Source: Dillenia suffruticosa
Lineage: Eukaryota > Streptophyta > Magnoliopsida > Dilleniales > Dilleniaceae
DNA length: 64,000 nt
Direction: 5' to 3'
Assembly: GCA_033439265.1 (NCBI GenBank)
Contig: JAVTVX010000013.1
Span: 22,845,000 to 22,908,999 of the forward strand
The notes beneath the pieces were generated by a model. That model saw only the letters and a list, made by a program, of their open reading frames with translations. It was not told where the DNA came from and ran no database searches. Each line of letters begins with the position of its first letter. Position 1 is the stretch's first letter. Both the position numbers and the translations under genes were made by a program. Positions 22,563 to 35,859 of the stretch are shown piece by piece.

Positions 22563-25500
22563 TCAACTGAAATCATTATGATAGCAAGTAGGATCACAAG
22601 GATAAGGGCAGTCTATGAGCTTCACTGCTTTCCTGCTGAAGTACCAATCACCCACAGATTCCGCAATGGTCTGTTCAAAAAGAAAATTCAATTTAGAAAA
22701 AGTCAATTTCTTTTCGTCACTTCAAAAGAAAGTTAACTTGCACAGAAGCCCGGGAATACATAATCATATGATCATAATTGTAGTTTGGAAAATATCAATG
22801 TCGTGACATTTTTTCAAAGCATACCCGTTCATGAGACGTTTGCGGCTTCAGATGGTAGAGATTCCTAGTCTGAATCGGAGAACAAAGAATGGAATACCGA
22901 CTTCAAAAGTCAAAATAAGAACAAGATTATAGAATGAGGCCTTTTGATTTTACACATTGTTTGATCTAAAAATAGAGTGAGGTTTCAATGTCCAGATGCC
23001 CCAAAATTTCAATCACCATTTCCACAGGGTGAGGTGGGAAACCAGAGAAGATTTTAACAGTAAGGAATGGGACCAATCACACAGCAAAAGAAATTAGCTG
23101 CAAGAAATTCAAAGATGACCTTGAATTCAATCTAATTGACAGCTATATAGACAAAGACCAAAGATTGCCCCCCAAGACCCGTCCAACCATGCTCCCAGTC
23201 ATTACAAGAGCATATGTACTCCATTTTCTTCCTTCCCCACCTTTCAAAGGCTACAGTTAACATCTCATTTTATCCCATCTTTATCATGTAAACACAAGAA
23301 CCATAATGTCAAAGTAACTCTCACTCCATGGTCTAAGACTGATGTTAATGTTAAAAAAGGCATCTTACAATTACTATTTACACTTTCTTCTTTCTTGATC
23401 TTCTATAAATTAATCTTATTCCACTCATTCATTTATCAAAATTTATTTTAACATAACTCAAAATTGCAATTAGAACACTTTGCATCAAATTTTTATAGAA
23501 ACCAAGCACTTCCAACGCTTCTCTACAACAAGTATATCTTCAAAGAGCAGGTGAGAAAACAGTCTCCAACATGCCTGTGAGTGTGTGTGGGGTTGGGGGA
23601 GGGTGATGTTCACCCTTTTTCTATAAAGTTACCTTATTTTGTATTTTTGGAGAACTTTTTGAATGCCATGTCTCAGCCACCCATGTCTGACAATGTGCAA
23701 AACAGGAATTTATGAACATTCCCCCTTCCTTTCTCTGCTGAAATTCACTCAGCTTCTCGAGTAAAGAATTCCGAAATCCTGCATATTAAAAATAGACTAG
23801 TATATAAAGTGAGAAGGGCACCTAAGAATGATCTTGGTGAGAAAACATCAAACTACCAAAAATGATGCCCGTGCTGCTAACAAAGGCATACAAATAATAT
23901 CTATAACTGGAGTGACGCATATCTGTATCCAAATTAAGCTACAGATCTAATCAGGTCGAAGCTTATCACCTTTCCTTCTGTTGGTTTAGTTGAAATATGC
24001 TTTTTGTTAAATGGAATTATATCATATTTCGCAGTACGTTCAATGCTTTCACTTCAGAACATATATTATCTCTTGGTTCTGTATTTTGGCACCATAATTT
24101 CCATTATCCCTCTTAGCTAGAATGGGACCAAAATTAACTAAAATCCTTATTTATAAATTTGGTGTGCAAGAGAATTTATCTATAGATTTATTTATTTATT
24201 TTTCTTTTTCCTTTTCTTTTATTTTCTTTTTATTTCTGTTTTTATATATATATATTTTATTTTTTATTTCATTTTTATTTTCTCTATCTTTTTTCAATTT
24301 GTCTCTTAAATGGTTGACCCAAAATATTGGGATTAAAACTCAGTTTGTTGTTGTTGTTGGTGTGCAAGAGAACACAAAATGTCCCAACCTAATTCCTTCA
24401 CTTAGACAAGTCCATGAGTATCCTTACTGCAACTTGATTTGACCAACTTAAATGCCAATAGACCCTGAGACCACGCAGCATTACTAAATAAGAAACATGG
24501 CCTTTACTCCAAGTAGTACCCACTTAAAAGTAGGCACAAGTAATTCTTTTTTCCCCTGGCATAGTATCTTCTAGCTAAAAGATAATCTGATTTTCACAAT
24601 ACCATGATGTTGCTAACCACTTTGTCATGCGACAAGGTACTAGCAGTATAATCGCACCTCAACAGCATGCTTAACACTGAAATGCACCTATCAGAATATA
24701 TGTGCTTTTATAAATGTAAAAGTCTCATAGATATTGAGCACATCAATTCCAAGATCTCATTACCTTGTAGTGTTTCAAGCTGCTTGGGACTACAGCGGCG
24801 AATGCTTCTCTTGCAATTCCGCCAGTTGCCATGAGGATCTGAAGAATCAGGTACCAAGATATGTTGTATCTGAAAACGGTAGATTAATAAAGAAAAATGT
24901 AAGGAAGCTGTAATCTGATATTGAACCAGTTGAGCATGCAACAAAGAGAAAATGTACCTGCCAAAAGTCATATGCTGGATTGACAAGGAAAACTGGAGTC
25001 TTTATGTTTTTTACTATTTCTTCAGGAAAGAGACACTGGCAGCAATTAAGTCAAAGAAGCTGCATGTTAGATAATTGTGGCTTAGCAGAGTACAGATATA
25101 TTAATCTCGCATTTATGATATTATAAAAAATAAAAGGGGAAACAAAAAACCTACCTTGGCAGGTTCCATTTTTGAGAGACAATCAAGGTTCAAACTTTTT
25201 GCTACACCCTGAAGGCATGGCAAGCCAGAAACATAAGCTCGGCTTGGGTAAAATAAATCAAATTCCATTTCCAACTAGTCTAGATAGAGATTAAGTTGGT
25301 TAAGAACACTGTTAATGTTTACCGCATCAAATTCACATATATTTCACTGTAGAGAATAAAAAGAATAATGGCTCATAGAAGCATATGTCAACTGCACTTA
25401 ATGTTGTCAATATGATCCCAAATGTCAACACTTGAGAAATTATGATCTTAAAAAAACAGCTAAGAAACAGAACACCATATAGTTATGTGAAATAAGACAT

Positions 25501-28500
25501 GAACCTGGAGTTGGGCAACATCACCATAGAAAGATTGCATGGAGTAATCCCCAGTGATATCCTTCCTGAATGAAGTAAAATAACATGGAAGATTACAATC
25601 CAAATGATATAACGAAACCACCTTTCATTGAGAAAACAGCAGAGCATAAGGAGTTTCGATCATAACTACTGTACGTACTCATTTATGAAAAAGCCTGCAT
25701 CAGCAAGACACTTGACGGTGATGTCCTTGGGCAAGCGTTCTTGGAAATCATCACAATGTATCAGAGTTGCCAACCCTCCAGCAGAACACCCTGTAAGTAA
25801 AGCCTGTGACACAATCATTAGTGTCAATAGGATTGCCTCTTGAATCAGATCATCAAAGAAAACTTCAAAGACCCACTCCAGAGCCAGATCCCAAACATAG
25901 AAGAAAATGATTTTATTGAAATGAATTGTTATTTATGGATTTACAGCTGAAGCCTATTGAGCACTATGATACAAGGTTTTAAATTCTCCCTGCTGTATTC
26001 TTTTGCCATTATTTTGTTGCTGTTGACAAAAAAATAAAATGCAAATTTATGCCAATATCTTAGTGTCACAAAAAGCTGTGCAGTTAGTTACACAGGGTTG
26101 CATCTAAAAAGTTATAAAATTTTATCAGCTTCAGAATTAATATCTTAGAGTAACTTTTTACACCACCAATTTTTTTTTTTTAAATGCTGTATTTCAATAC
26201 TTGCTCTCACATGAGATTAAAATTCAGTCAGCATTTACATTCACAGTACACATATCATCAGCTGCATACAAGATTCTGGTGAAGCAAAAGGATTTGAGGA
26301 AAATGCAATGAAACATAAAAAGGTGCACTATGACACTTCCTCGACATGTGTATGTGTGTGCCTGTTTTAATCATGGATTACATGATACGAATTCACATAG
26401 TCATGTCCTGAAGTCCACAGGTTTTAGAGTATTGACAAATCCAGCACCATAAACACATCTCTAAACTCTATAAGCCAGATCAAAGGTGAGATTGATCACA
26501 TCAAAGTTTTGCCCAAAATACATGAATATGAGAAAGATGGGAGAAGATGGTAGGCACCAGAGAACATAATCGAAATAATTTGGCTATTACTTTTCCCTTG
26601 TACAACAGTCATCAATAAAGCTTCCATGCCACGTAGATATGCAGTGGTCCATATTTTATTACCACTGCTAGTTAACATAATCAATGACCATCCTTATATT
26701 GCATAGCAATCATGAAAGCAAGAAAGAAATGGAATGGCAAATTGTTAGGAGTGAAAAATTGAAGTGTGCAGTAAATGCATGGTAGCTCAGGGGCTCCCTT
26801 TCATTACTAGCTTGAAAAGAGCATTACAGTGGAGTAAAAAGAAGTAAAAACTCAGTCTCTCTCTAAGAGCAGACTGCCCACACTTAGCTGAATCTATTCA
26901 TCTTTCTTCCTCTCCTTTCCCGTCTCTCAACCTGTCTATTTATAGACTAATTCCCATCCCAACTGCTCAAAATTCTCTAACCACAATTTGTTACCCTCTA
27001 ACAGCTTCTAACACCATCTAACAGTTTTATGCTCTTGCAGTTACTTCTCTAACATTGCCTCCTACTGAAACTTCAGCCTTGTCCTCAACGCTGTAGCCCG
27101 AAAATTGGCCCTTAAAAACCGGAAGGTCTAACCAAATTGCTTTTTTTTTTTTGTTTCTCCCTCCCAGCGGACCAGCACCTGTGCTCTCTCTCTCTAACGA
27201 ATGTCCGGATAGTGTTGGTAATCATCCGCTGCAGTGTCTTTGCTCGTGGCTTTGGCATTCGCTGGAACCTCATCTTTGCTTAGAATGATCGCACGCAAAC
27301 TCTTGTTGGGGCAGTTGTGAAGAGGACCCTTTGGCCCGTAAGTCCGTGATCTCATGGTGAGACAATTGGCGTGAGTTATGGGTTGGAGACGAAGAGGTTT
27401 GCAGAGGAGGGGGGGAAGAAGATTGTCGTTGCTGGTGAAGGTTGTTGGGGAGGGAAGGTGGGTTAAAAGAAATATGGTTCCGAGCAATGGGATTCAGGTG
27501 GGAATGTGTTGGATCCTCCAAGGGTAGGGTAGGACCCGCCCCAATTCCGCGACCCGCTAGAGAAGTGGGCCCTGTCATCTTGACCCAGTAGTACGCTTGT
27601 TAAATCCGCACGCGAATCTCATCCTTGGGGCCGTTTAGGAAGAGCCCTAGAAGGATCGACAGGTTTAAGCCCTTGATGAGGGCGGCATGGGCGACAAATG
27701 CATCAATATAGACGTCGATTGTGCCTGACTGCTTCATGGACACTAGGGCTTCAAAAGGGTTTGCTGAAAACCCTCCCCCGAAGTGATCGAAAAGTTCGGA
27801 TGTAAGGTCAGACCAAGAATTCAAAGGATTTTGAGCAAAAAGCCACTGAACCCAATGGAGTGTTGGGCCATCCATGGAGATCATAGCCACCGCAACTTTC
27901 GATTCATTAGGGATGTGATTAATGGTGAAGAACTGCTCTGCTCGTGCTACCCAGGCCGCGGGACCATGACCATCGAAACAAGTCAAATCGATTTGTCACA
28001 GCGCAAAAGGTAAGTCTTCTTGAGATGGAATTTTTGTTTGTGGATGTTGTTGCTGATGGGTTCCCCAGAGGAGAATGGACCCGATGTTGAGTGAAGGGCC
28101 TCCCGATACACCCTGTATTGTGGAAGCAGAGGAACCAGCTTCCTCGCGGGCGTCGTGTTTTTGGCGCAGCAGTGCTGCCACCAATTCTTCCAAGGAGTCA
28201 AGTCTGTCCAGCCTGGTTCAATGGATTTTCATTTCCTCGACTAGTGTCAAGATAGTCTTCCCCAAATTTGCAATGCTTTTCCTTATGGATTCTAGTTTGG
28301 TATCCATTCAGGTGTGAGTCATGAAGTTATGGAGGGGTGTCTTTAGGAGAAAGTCGACTGATGAGGGAGAGAAAAAGAAAGAACAGAGAGAAAAATGGTG
28401 GGGAAGAAAGCGGCAGGTCGGACCAATTGTTAGGAGTGAAAAATTGAAGTGTGCAGTAAATGCATGGTAGCTCAGAGGCTCCCTTTCATTACTAGCTCGA

Positions 28501-30036
28501 AAAGAGCATTACAGTAGAGTAAAAAGAAGTAAAAACTTAGTCTCTCTCTAAGAGTAGACTGCCCACACTTAGCTGAAGCTATTCATCTTTCTTCCTCTTC
28601 TTTCCCGTCTCTCAACCTATCTATTGATAGCCTAATTCCCATCCCAACTGCTCAAGATTCTCTAACCACAATTTGTTAACCTCTAACAGTTTTATGCTCT
28701 TGCAGTTACTTCTCTAACACAAACAGTTATTACTTATTCCAGTGAAAGAATACCTGATTAGCATTAGACATTCCAAGTAACAGGAGTTCATCCATAATTG
28801 CTTCCCAGATGAGCTGGCCTCTAAAGAATAGTTTTGTTCCATTCTGCATCACATTCCGGAACATAAAGCAAATGAAAATAAACATATGCCACTTTTAGAG
28901 GAGAGATGGAAAAAATGGAAGATCCCCCCCCCAACAATGGTTGTGTTCTGTTATTTGCGCATACTGTGAGAAATGGGAAATTTCATTCCAATCTAAAAAG
29001 GGAATTTCAACATATGCCACTCTTGTAAATGTCATTACAAGAGCATGGCCTAATTGAAGGACAATCAGAAAATGAGTTTGACGTGGTTTTAAACCTCCAC
29101 ATCCCCCAGGTGCCAAACCACCATTAAAAAAAAAAAGGTTGGCATTGGAATATGAGACCCCGAGTTGACTGATTGATTACCCATAAAGAATTTAGAAACT
29201 TGGAACCAAAAAGGCAGAAAAATTATACCTTTACCTCACTTTCAGGATGTCCAGAGAAAGAGGCTCCATCACAATATCGTATCTTGACTTTGTTCCAGTT
29301 ATAGAAATCTATAAAACCCACCAAAAAGGGCGAAATTAGATGCAGCTGAAGAAAATGCGACAAACTCATCGAATGAATTACCCTTGCAGAACTACTTATT
29401 AAACACTGAGAACATTCAGAATATTAAAAGTCAGATTTTGTCCGAGGAAATACCAGGATTTTGGGAGGGATCAGAACTGAGAATTCCAGCGAAAATAACT
29501 TGACGATCCATGTACTTGGAAGAACCTAAAGCAGATTTGGAACGAAGTGCACATGATTCAACTGTATGGCACCACCCTCCACCCTATACTAACAAACACC
29601 GCTTCAAAATGCGACTTGACAAAAAACAACAACAGAGGATGGAATCGAATTTAGGCAAAAACTAATGACTTGCCTCAATGTGTAGAAGCCATTTCTCGGC
29701 TCCTGATCCGAATCCCTTCTTGAAGTGATACGCAGGTGCACTCCCATCTAAACAAACTGCAAACATACAGACAAAGGTTTATGGCTAATTGAATTGAAAG
29801 ATGAGAGAGGGGGGGCAAAGAGTACATGCACGTCTATTGATAGCAATGCGGGACAGAGTGAGGTCGATGATATCGGAAGTGGAATCTGAGGGAGTGTTGT
29901 TTAAATTGGAGGTCGGGGGATTGAAGATGAGAGTGAGGAAGATGATGACAGTGAATGCAACAGCTATGATAGCCCAGTTTTTCTTGATGAGATTGTTCCA
30001 CCATTTGATGTTTCGAGCTCTGGGGTTCCCCGCCAT
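22563..30036 (-). CDS. pectin acetylesterase (CE13 family), membrane-anchored type
   Basis: Twelve exons: 30036-29826, 29756-29674, 29583-29454, 29308-29229, 28843-28754, 25803-25679, 25565-25505, 25208-25155, 25035-24958, 24869-24764, 23778-23633 and 22670-22563. All phases agree and give 423 residues. A signal-anchor helix ([18 protein letters not shown], ~21-38) precedes the hydrolase. Landmarks are [30 protein letters not shown], the nucleophile motif GCSAGG (Ser205), VNPAYDFWQ (Asp301) and [10 protein letters not shown] (His368), the last three forming the Notum/PAE-type Ser-Asp-His triad. The enzyme removes acetyl groups from homogalacturonan, acting in the secretory path and cell wall. 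The start is the first ATG in frame; an upstream TTG is not used. Intron 2 has a GC donor. Intron 5 (~2.95 kb) carries an LTR retrotransposon, yet the gene looks intact. Confidence 0.95.
26743..27054 (-). repeat. 3' LTR of the retrotransposon
   Basis: 312 bp, starting TGTTAGGAGTG and ending TTCTCTAACA on the plus strand. It is the 3' LTR in the element's own minus orientation. It contains a CTAACAGCTTCTAACACC block that accounts for its extra 20 bases. Confidence 0.9.
27600..28307 (-). pseudogene. broken gag-like frame of the LTR retrotransposon
   Basis: One reading frame runs from an ATG at 28307 to a stop at 27600, interrupted by two in-frame TGA codons (one near 28215 and one at 27996-27998). 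The first part is charged and helical. The second part ([42 protein letters not shown]) is the retrotransposon gag capsid-like domain of Ty3/gypsy-type elements. Downstream, a linker with [13 protein letters not shown] is recognisable in shifted frames (27578-27194), where a zinc knuckle normally follows, so the end is frameshifted. No protease or RT follows. Confidence 0.8.
28428..28719 (-). repeat. 5' LTR of the retrotransposon
   Basis: 292 bp, near-identical to 26743-27054 apart from a 20-bp gap and scattered substitutions. On the minus strand it is upstream of gag. Confidence 0.9.
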
Positions 30037-30179
30037 CAGTATTGTCTCGAAAGTGGAGAGTGGAGAGAGAGAGTCGAACTTCAAGATTTTGGGTTCCGGA
30101 GTCCAGATCCGAGACGGAGCTCGTTCGTTGGTTGAGGGGGAGGGGGGGACTCAAAAGTCAAAACGTTAGTGGAGACAAA

Positions 30180-30189
30180 ACAACGTCGT
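30180..30189. promoter_or_regulatory. imperfect ACGACGTCGT-like motif upstream of the pectin acetylesterase
   Basis: ACAACGTCGT, one mismatch from the palindrome found upstream of three other genes here, about 145 bp upstream of the esterase start codon. Weak on its own; listed because of its matching position. Confidence 0.3.
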
Positions 30190-30848
30190 TCCACTCGAAA
30201 AAAAAAAAAAAAAAAATTAATTTAAAAATAAAAAGAAATACGATGACGTTTCAATCACACAACGTTTCGATATCCGTAAAGTGTTCTTAAAACGCAGAGT
30301 TGAGCTTGTCCTGCAGCTGTTGGCTTTCGACGATTTGTTGATTAATTTTTAATATATCAGAATTTTTTTCACCCATATAATCAAAAACTCAGTTAAAAAT
30401 TGATCAAAAATATATTTATGTGAACTATCGCGTAAAATCTATTCTACTGGATCCATAGTGCATTTAGATCAATCTCCCACTAATTCAATGCAACATGGGA
30501 AGAGAAAAACTAAACTCGAGATCATAATAATCAGGTAATCTCCATTTGTGATCACGCAAGTGAGGGGGCATACATACATGAAAATTTCTTTGTTATTCCG
30601 ATTAGAAAGATTTTACTGACTGAATGTAAATCCAGAGCTCCGCAACTAAATTTAGGAAACACGAGGGGAAAGAAAACAGAAAAGGTGGGCTTCATTCCAT
30701 CCATCCATCCCTTGTATACAGTCAAAATTTTGAACAAGAATGTTACCTAATTGGCTTCAACAAAGAAGATAAAAAATCATGTGACTCCATAGTCGATGGC
30801 TCTTTTCAAAAGGTTGAAACACATTTGTGATTCTTGGTTTCTAATTAA

Positions 30849-33800
30849 TCACCATATGAACCTCTGAGTCCCAGGTTCATGATCCCAATGGAAGGGCCGA
30901 TACAAGAACACTGTCATAGTAAAGGCATTGATGGCCATGTACCCAAGTCCCATGAGAAGCCAACTTACAGTTTCATTCCCAACCGAATGAAGTGCCAGCA
31001 AATAAAACGGGATGGTGTAGTATCTAAACTCGATTAATGGTGCGGGGATAAGAACTGCAGCAGAAGCCAAGACATATGACAACACCCAGATCTTCCTCTC
31101 ATTCTTACCTGGCGGCAAAAAAAAAAATTAGCTGACACAATAGACTAGATGCAATGAAGACGAGATGCACATCGATTTTTACTGACCTAAGATTCTGACA
31201 ATTGAGAGCCAGGAGTACACATAAAACGGGACTAACAGGTATTTCATGGACCAGTGAGCATTGATAACCTTCCGCCAAAGGTAAAAGGGATAGTGCCGAT
31301 TATCAGCAAGAAGATAGGGATGAGCAATACTGTTACAATCAAAAGTTATTTGAGATTACAATGACAAAAGACAATAAATATACAACACCCTCCCACCAAG
31401 TCACTTGGCTAAAGTTAAAAATTGCTCGGACTTGGAATTTAATTATCCAGAAAGCAGAGCTTTAAAGCTTCAATGGTGGCTCATCAGGGAACGTGGTAAA
31501 AATTCCTTCAGATGACATCTAAGCCAGTTCACAATGGGTCAGATCAATCAAATTGGCAAGTTGCAATTTAGATGAATTTCTCTAGTGCTGCACTTCAACT
31601 TTGAAGTGCCCATTCCCACTTATTGCAACCCCGGAGGCAAGGCTTTGTTCATATTCATTTCAGTGAATGCATTCCTCAAGAAGCTTAAGATAAAGTATTT
31701 ATATCACAAATTACAGTCATAATCTGATAAGAGAGATCTTACCTGAAGAAATGTACAGAAAGAAACCCAGCAGTGAGACTAATTAACACTTGAAAGATGC
31801 TAGCTGGCCTGTCTTTCCACATCGACCGGAAGACTGAAGAAATGTGTCTTCTACCAAAGTGCAGGGGAGTCAAAGACAGAGCAGAAACCAGACTGAAGTA
31901 CAATACTTGCGCAAAATGTGGAGAAACTGTATGGGCTTCTTTTGCACCTGTGATAACATCACTTGGGGTTGAGACAAGCTCTTAGTCCTCACCTAAATTG
32001 AAAAAGGAAAAATGGATTCATCATACCAAGAACTATGCCACCATTCCACCGGACAAAAGCAACAAAAGCTGCCAAGATTACCAAGAAGGGGCTAAAAGAT
32101 ACAACGAGCTGAAACTTCATGTGCCAAGTTCTTAACAAGATGGCGTGAACTTCATCAAGAAAACCTATCAGAAGGTAAAAAATGAAAATAAAAATAATAA
32201 TATATATATAAAAAGAGCAGCAAAGATAACAGCATCAGTATAAAAAATTAGCTAATCAAACCTAGATTTAGAAAAGGTCAAAACAGCAAAGCAGTTTTTA
32301 GTTTTACGGATTGGACAAAGCATCATCACAATAAATCAGTGGGACATGCATTCTCACAGAATTATATAGGAATGAATAGTATGGCCAGATCTTGCACAAA
32401 GCGGGCAGTCTAGGAAGTAGTAACTCTTCCTAGTGCAAAATTCTTAGAGCAAAAACTAAGGACAAGCTAGTCCTCCACAGGTGTTGGTATTAAATACCCT
32501 TACAGGGTTTTTTCTGACTTTAAGTTGTCATCAGTTACTACGAATGCATCAGTCCATGAGGAATACAGGACAAACCTGACGAACTGATTGCTGAAGAGGA
32601 CATTATGCTGGTCGTAGAAGAATTAAAATTATTTGCAGCAGCACTAGATGTTCGCTTTCTCACATTTGAGAGCGCTGTAGCACTATCTTTGGTAGATAAC
32701 CCTTCACTTTTCCTCACCAGTTTATTAGACTCATTTGCCTTTTCCTTTGCCTTGCCTAGTGTAATATTAATGACTCCTGTGCAGGCGACAAAAAGCACCC
32801 ACACCACATTTGTTTGCCTGATGGAGACTGCCAAGGCCCCAAGCTGAAAGGGGAAAAAAAAAAGAAAAAAAAGGGGGGGATTAGAGGATTTCCAGAGAAA
32901 CTATTATGCTGGATAAATATAAACATCAATAGAACTCAAGGATGGCAACTAGCTGAAGTTTTTACATCAAATTATTAAGGTGTTTGCCGCATGCTAAACC
33001 TTTAAATAATCAAGTGACAAATCATATTGCTCATTACTGCACTCTGAATTTCCACACTTTTGATTCACATCAATAGCATTTCAGTCTTAAGTTCTCAACC
33101 ACATTCCCCACATTCCCCACATTCTCTAAACTCGTGCAAGATTCTTCTGCTACTATGAATGGAAACAACAGGTCTGTAACACAGCATATCCACAGACAGA
33201 AGTTTTCTGGCAAAGTCCCTTTAAGTAGATGGGCTAAAATATATCAAATCGTAGCAATTGACAGGCACAAGTCTTTATTCCACATACTTGGAATCATCAT
33301 CTCGAAACATCCTTAAGGAAGATATAAAGCTTCCGCTGTATATATAAATCTAAGGGCCTAAAATTCTAAAATAAGTCAAATCACTACAGGGAGGGACCAG
33401 GGAGAAAAGTAAAAGAACAATTTTATAATCTTAATGAGGAACTGTTGCCACTGATTTTAAGGTTCTAGCTACTGATAGGGACTTCCGGTAATTAAGATTC
33501 AGGAACGTTTAGCAGGAAGGGGAATACACATTTTTGCTTATTATTTTCAACTTGTTGGCATTCCAAGTGCCAAAGCAGAAGAAAACAACATATGATAATA
33601 CCTTGTTACTTTTATAACAGCAGCAAGAGTCAATTCCCTTACCAATGCACTGAAAAGGTGTTTCTTCTTCAAGCTTGCAAGATACATTGCAAGCACAGCA
33701 GTAAGTGATGCAACATCCGTGTAGTAAAGGAAGGTAAAGAACCAGTGGAGGGGATACAAGGCAAGCAAAACTGCACAGAGAGTTGCTCTTTTATCATCAA

Positions 33801-35682
33801 GAGTAGGTCTCAGGTGATTGACAATGTCATAAACAATGATGCTACATATGACTGCTAAGACACCATTGACAGAGCGGAGAATTGGGATGGAACAAACTTC
33901 AGAAAATGATGAGATCGCCTTCATGTAAGACATGCCTGGAAACAAAGAAGCAACATGGGCAAGTGAAAGATAGTACCTGCAAGAGTATGAATTCCACGAA
34001 TCAAAATGTCTTTACAACATTTTCCCACTAGGTCCTACTTGTAAAGGAGGCATATGACCATTTTTGAAAACAGTGAGGTATATCTTTTCATTGCCACTAG
34101 CATCCATTGTTATGTTTGGTTTACAAGAACTGGTTGTTTTACAAATAGCTACAGCTTTGCCTCATGGTAAACTAGAGAATATTTACTCCGATACTACTGC
34201 TTCACGGTTTCCATCACCCTAAAACACCCACTTTCAAGTTACAATGGTTCTAAAAACCTTCGTTTCAACTCTTGCAAGTTGCAATTTTATGAAATCATTT
34301 GGCAAACTTTTATTCTATTTGCATACTCCCATACAATAGAATCAGTATAATAGTAATTACATGCCTCGGAAAAGAAGCACTTCTGAAAGGCAACTTAAAA
34401 GTTTCAGGAGTAGGTTCAGGTTAATTTGATAAAAGCAGCAACGGTTTCGGTTAATGATATTATGTCAGCACAACCTGACCCATAAACACAAAAACTGCCA
34501 CAAAACTTAAAGCAGTAGTGCATGATGCCTGGAAGGTGACCAAACATGATATAACGAGAAGAGGCTAATCTTGTGCCGTTCCACTTCTTATCCCTTCTCA
34601 CGGCTCTCAAAGACCTTTCATCCAAACCTTATTGTATAAATCAAATAAACCTACAAAATTTATCGACCAGATAAAACACAATATACCCTAAAATGGATAG
34701 AAGCAATACAGGTTTCAGCTATAATGTAGGCATCCACAGACATAAAACTGCCACGAAGTTAAAGCAGCAATGCCTTGAAATGCAAGGAAACCAAGCATGA
34801 TGTAACATGAAGAGTCTTTGAAAGGCTGAACATTATGCCATTCTCCCTTCTCATAGCTCTCAAACACTTTCAACTGAAGCTTATTCTGTCAATTAAAAGC
34901 AACGTCCCCCCCCCCCTCCCAAAAGGAAAAAAGAAAAAGTTAATTCTCCAAAAATGTAAAAGTACTTAGTTGAATGAGACACAAACCAATTTCACAACTA
35001 GATGTCGTATATTCCACACAATGCCAATAAGAAAACACCAAGGATGAATCAAGAAACTTCACAAGTCTTCAAGTATGATCAAGCACTAGACCAAACAAGG
35101 CTTCAACGGAATCCCAAGGAAAACTATTACCCCCATTCTATTCCCTGCTTCACTTTCCCGTCACTTCACATTGCACATCGCAACCCATAAAAAAAAAAAA
35201 AAAAAAAAAATCAATCGCATTTGGAAACCCATCAAAGTCCACAAACCCTAGAATTCAATATCTGCATATAAATCATGCAAGATTTTTTGGAAATCCAAAA
35301 GGGAGGAAGATATCACGGAAACAGCCTAAACCCATTGGGAAAATTTTGAACCTAATCAAAAAAATTTTCGGCCAATTAAACCATGATACGAGAGAGAGAG
35401 ACAAAGAGAGAGAAATGGGGGTACATACAGGCCAGGAGGAGTGGTGATCATAGGATCCCAACTTCTAAAATTGCCTTTGCAGTATTGTTGAGCTTGAGGG
35501 ATGTGAAATATCTCATCCTGCAAAATCTCTTGAGCGTTAGAAAGTATAAAAAATAATATCAGCAAAATTAGGGTTTCAAATGTATAAAATACCATGTAGG
35601 GTTCAGGAACAATGCGATTTACGAGGATGGAAATAGGTACAACCCACATGCTCACAATCGCTGCTACTGCTAATTTCCCCAT
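30849..35682 (-). CDS. ALG10: ALG10 alpha-1,2-glucosyltransferase (DIE2/ALG10 family)
   Basis: Eight exons: 35682-35593, 35517-35429, 33976-33643, 32843-32576, 32164-32027, 31947-31743, 31329-31187 and 31108-30849, giving 508 residues, close to the plant ALG10 length. The enzyme adds the third, terminal alpha-1,2 glucose to the dolichol-linked oligosaccharide in the ER lumen, using dolichyl-phosphoglucose, before transfer to protein. Family landmarks are the early luminal loop [13 protein letters not shown], then [15 protein letters not shown], many hydrophobic helices, [46 protein letters not shown] and a C-terminal [17 protein letters not shown] Ser/Lys-rich loop (~residues 197-260) is less conserved. 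The ATG lies within a CT-rich leader, and the open frame above it lacks another ATG. ACGACGTCGT lies 164 bp upstream. Confidence 0.96.
34425..34890. repeat. diverged tandem duplication inside ALG10 intron 2
   Basis: About 34425-34640 and 34680-34890 are related copies. Both carry a CATAAA-AC-AAACTGCCAC block, TTAAAGCAG-A-TGC, ACCAA-CATGAT-TAAC, and a GCCATTC/GCCGTTCC block followed by CCTTCTCA-GGCTCTCAAA. They differ by many substitutions and small gaps. Non-coding. Confidence 0.75.
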
Positions 35683-35845
35683 CTCTCTCTCTCTCTCTGC
35701 GGTCAAGTTTCCTTCATGGCGAAAACGCTAAGATTATCGGCGGGTTAAAGGGCCGGCGAGAGAAACAGAGACGATCTTGAAAATGCTTTGGGGGAATGCG
35801 ACCCATCATCATCTGTTATAGATAGGCGCAACGCGTCAAAATTAA

Positions 35846-35855
35846 ACGACGTCGT
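35846..35855. promoter_or_regulatory. ACGACGTCGT palindrome upstream of ALG10
   Basis: Lies within the longer palindrome AAACGACGTCGTTT, 164 bp upstream of the ALG10 start codon and a likely proximal promoter position. See the related motifs at 11105 and 54676. Confidence 0.55.
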
Positions 35856-35859
35856 TTCG

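Larger units (their letters stand above)
26743..28719 (-). mobile_element. non-autonomous LTR retrotransposon in a pectin acetylesterase intron
   Basis: Two direct LTRs, 26743-27054 (312 bp) and 28428-28719 (292 bp), flank ~1.37 kb. Each runs from TG to CA with TGTTAG/CTAACA ends. They differ by a 20-bp insertion or loss near one end plus a few substitutions. Flanking CAAAT and CAAAC may be a 5-bp target duplication with one change. A gag-like frame on the minus strand shows the element points the same way as its host gene, with 28428-28719 as the 5' LTR. TGGTCCGACCTGC begins two bases inside it, as a primer-binding site would. There is no protease, RT, RNase H or integrase, so it moved using proteins from a relative, or pol was deleted. 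Confidence 0.9.

Noticed and set aside
27783..28317. Plus-strand open frames inside the LTR element
   Set aside because: They are antisense to the gag-like frame and have no domain.
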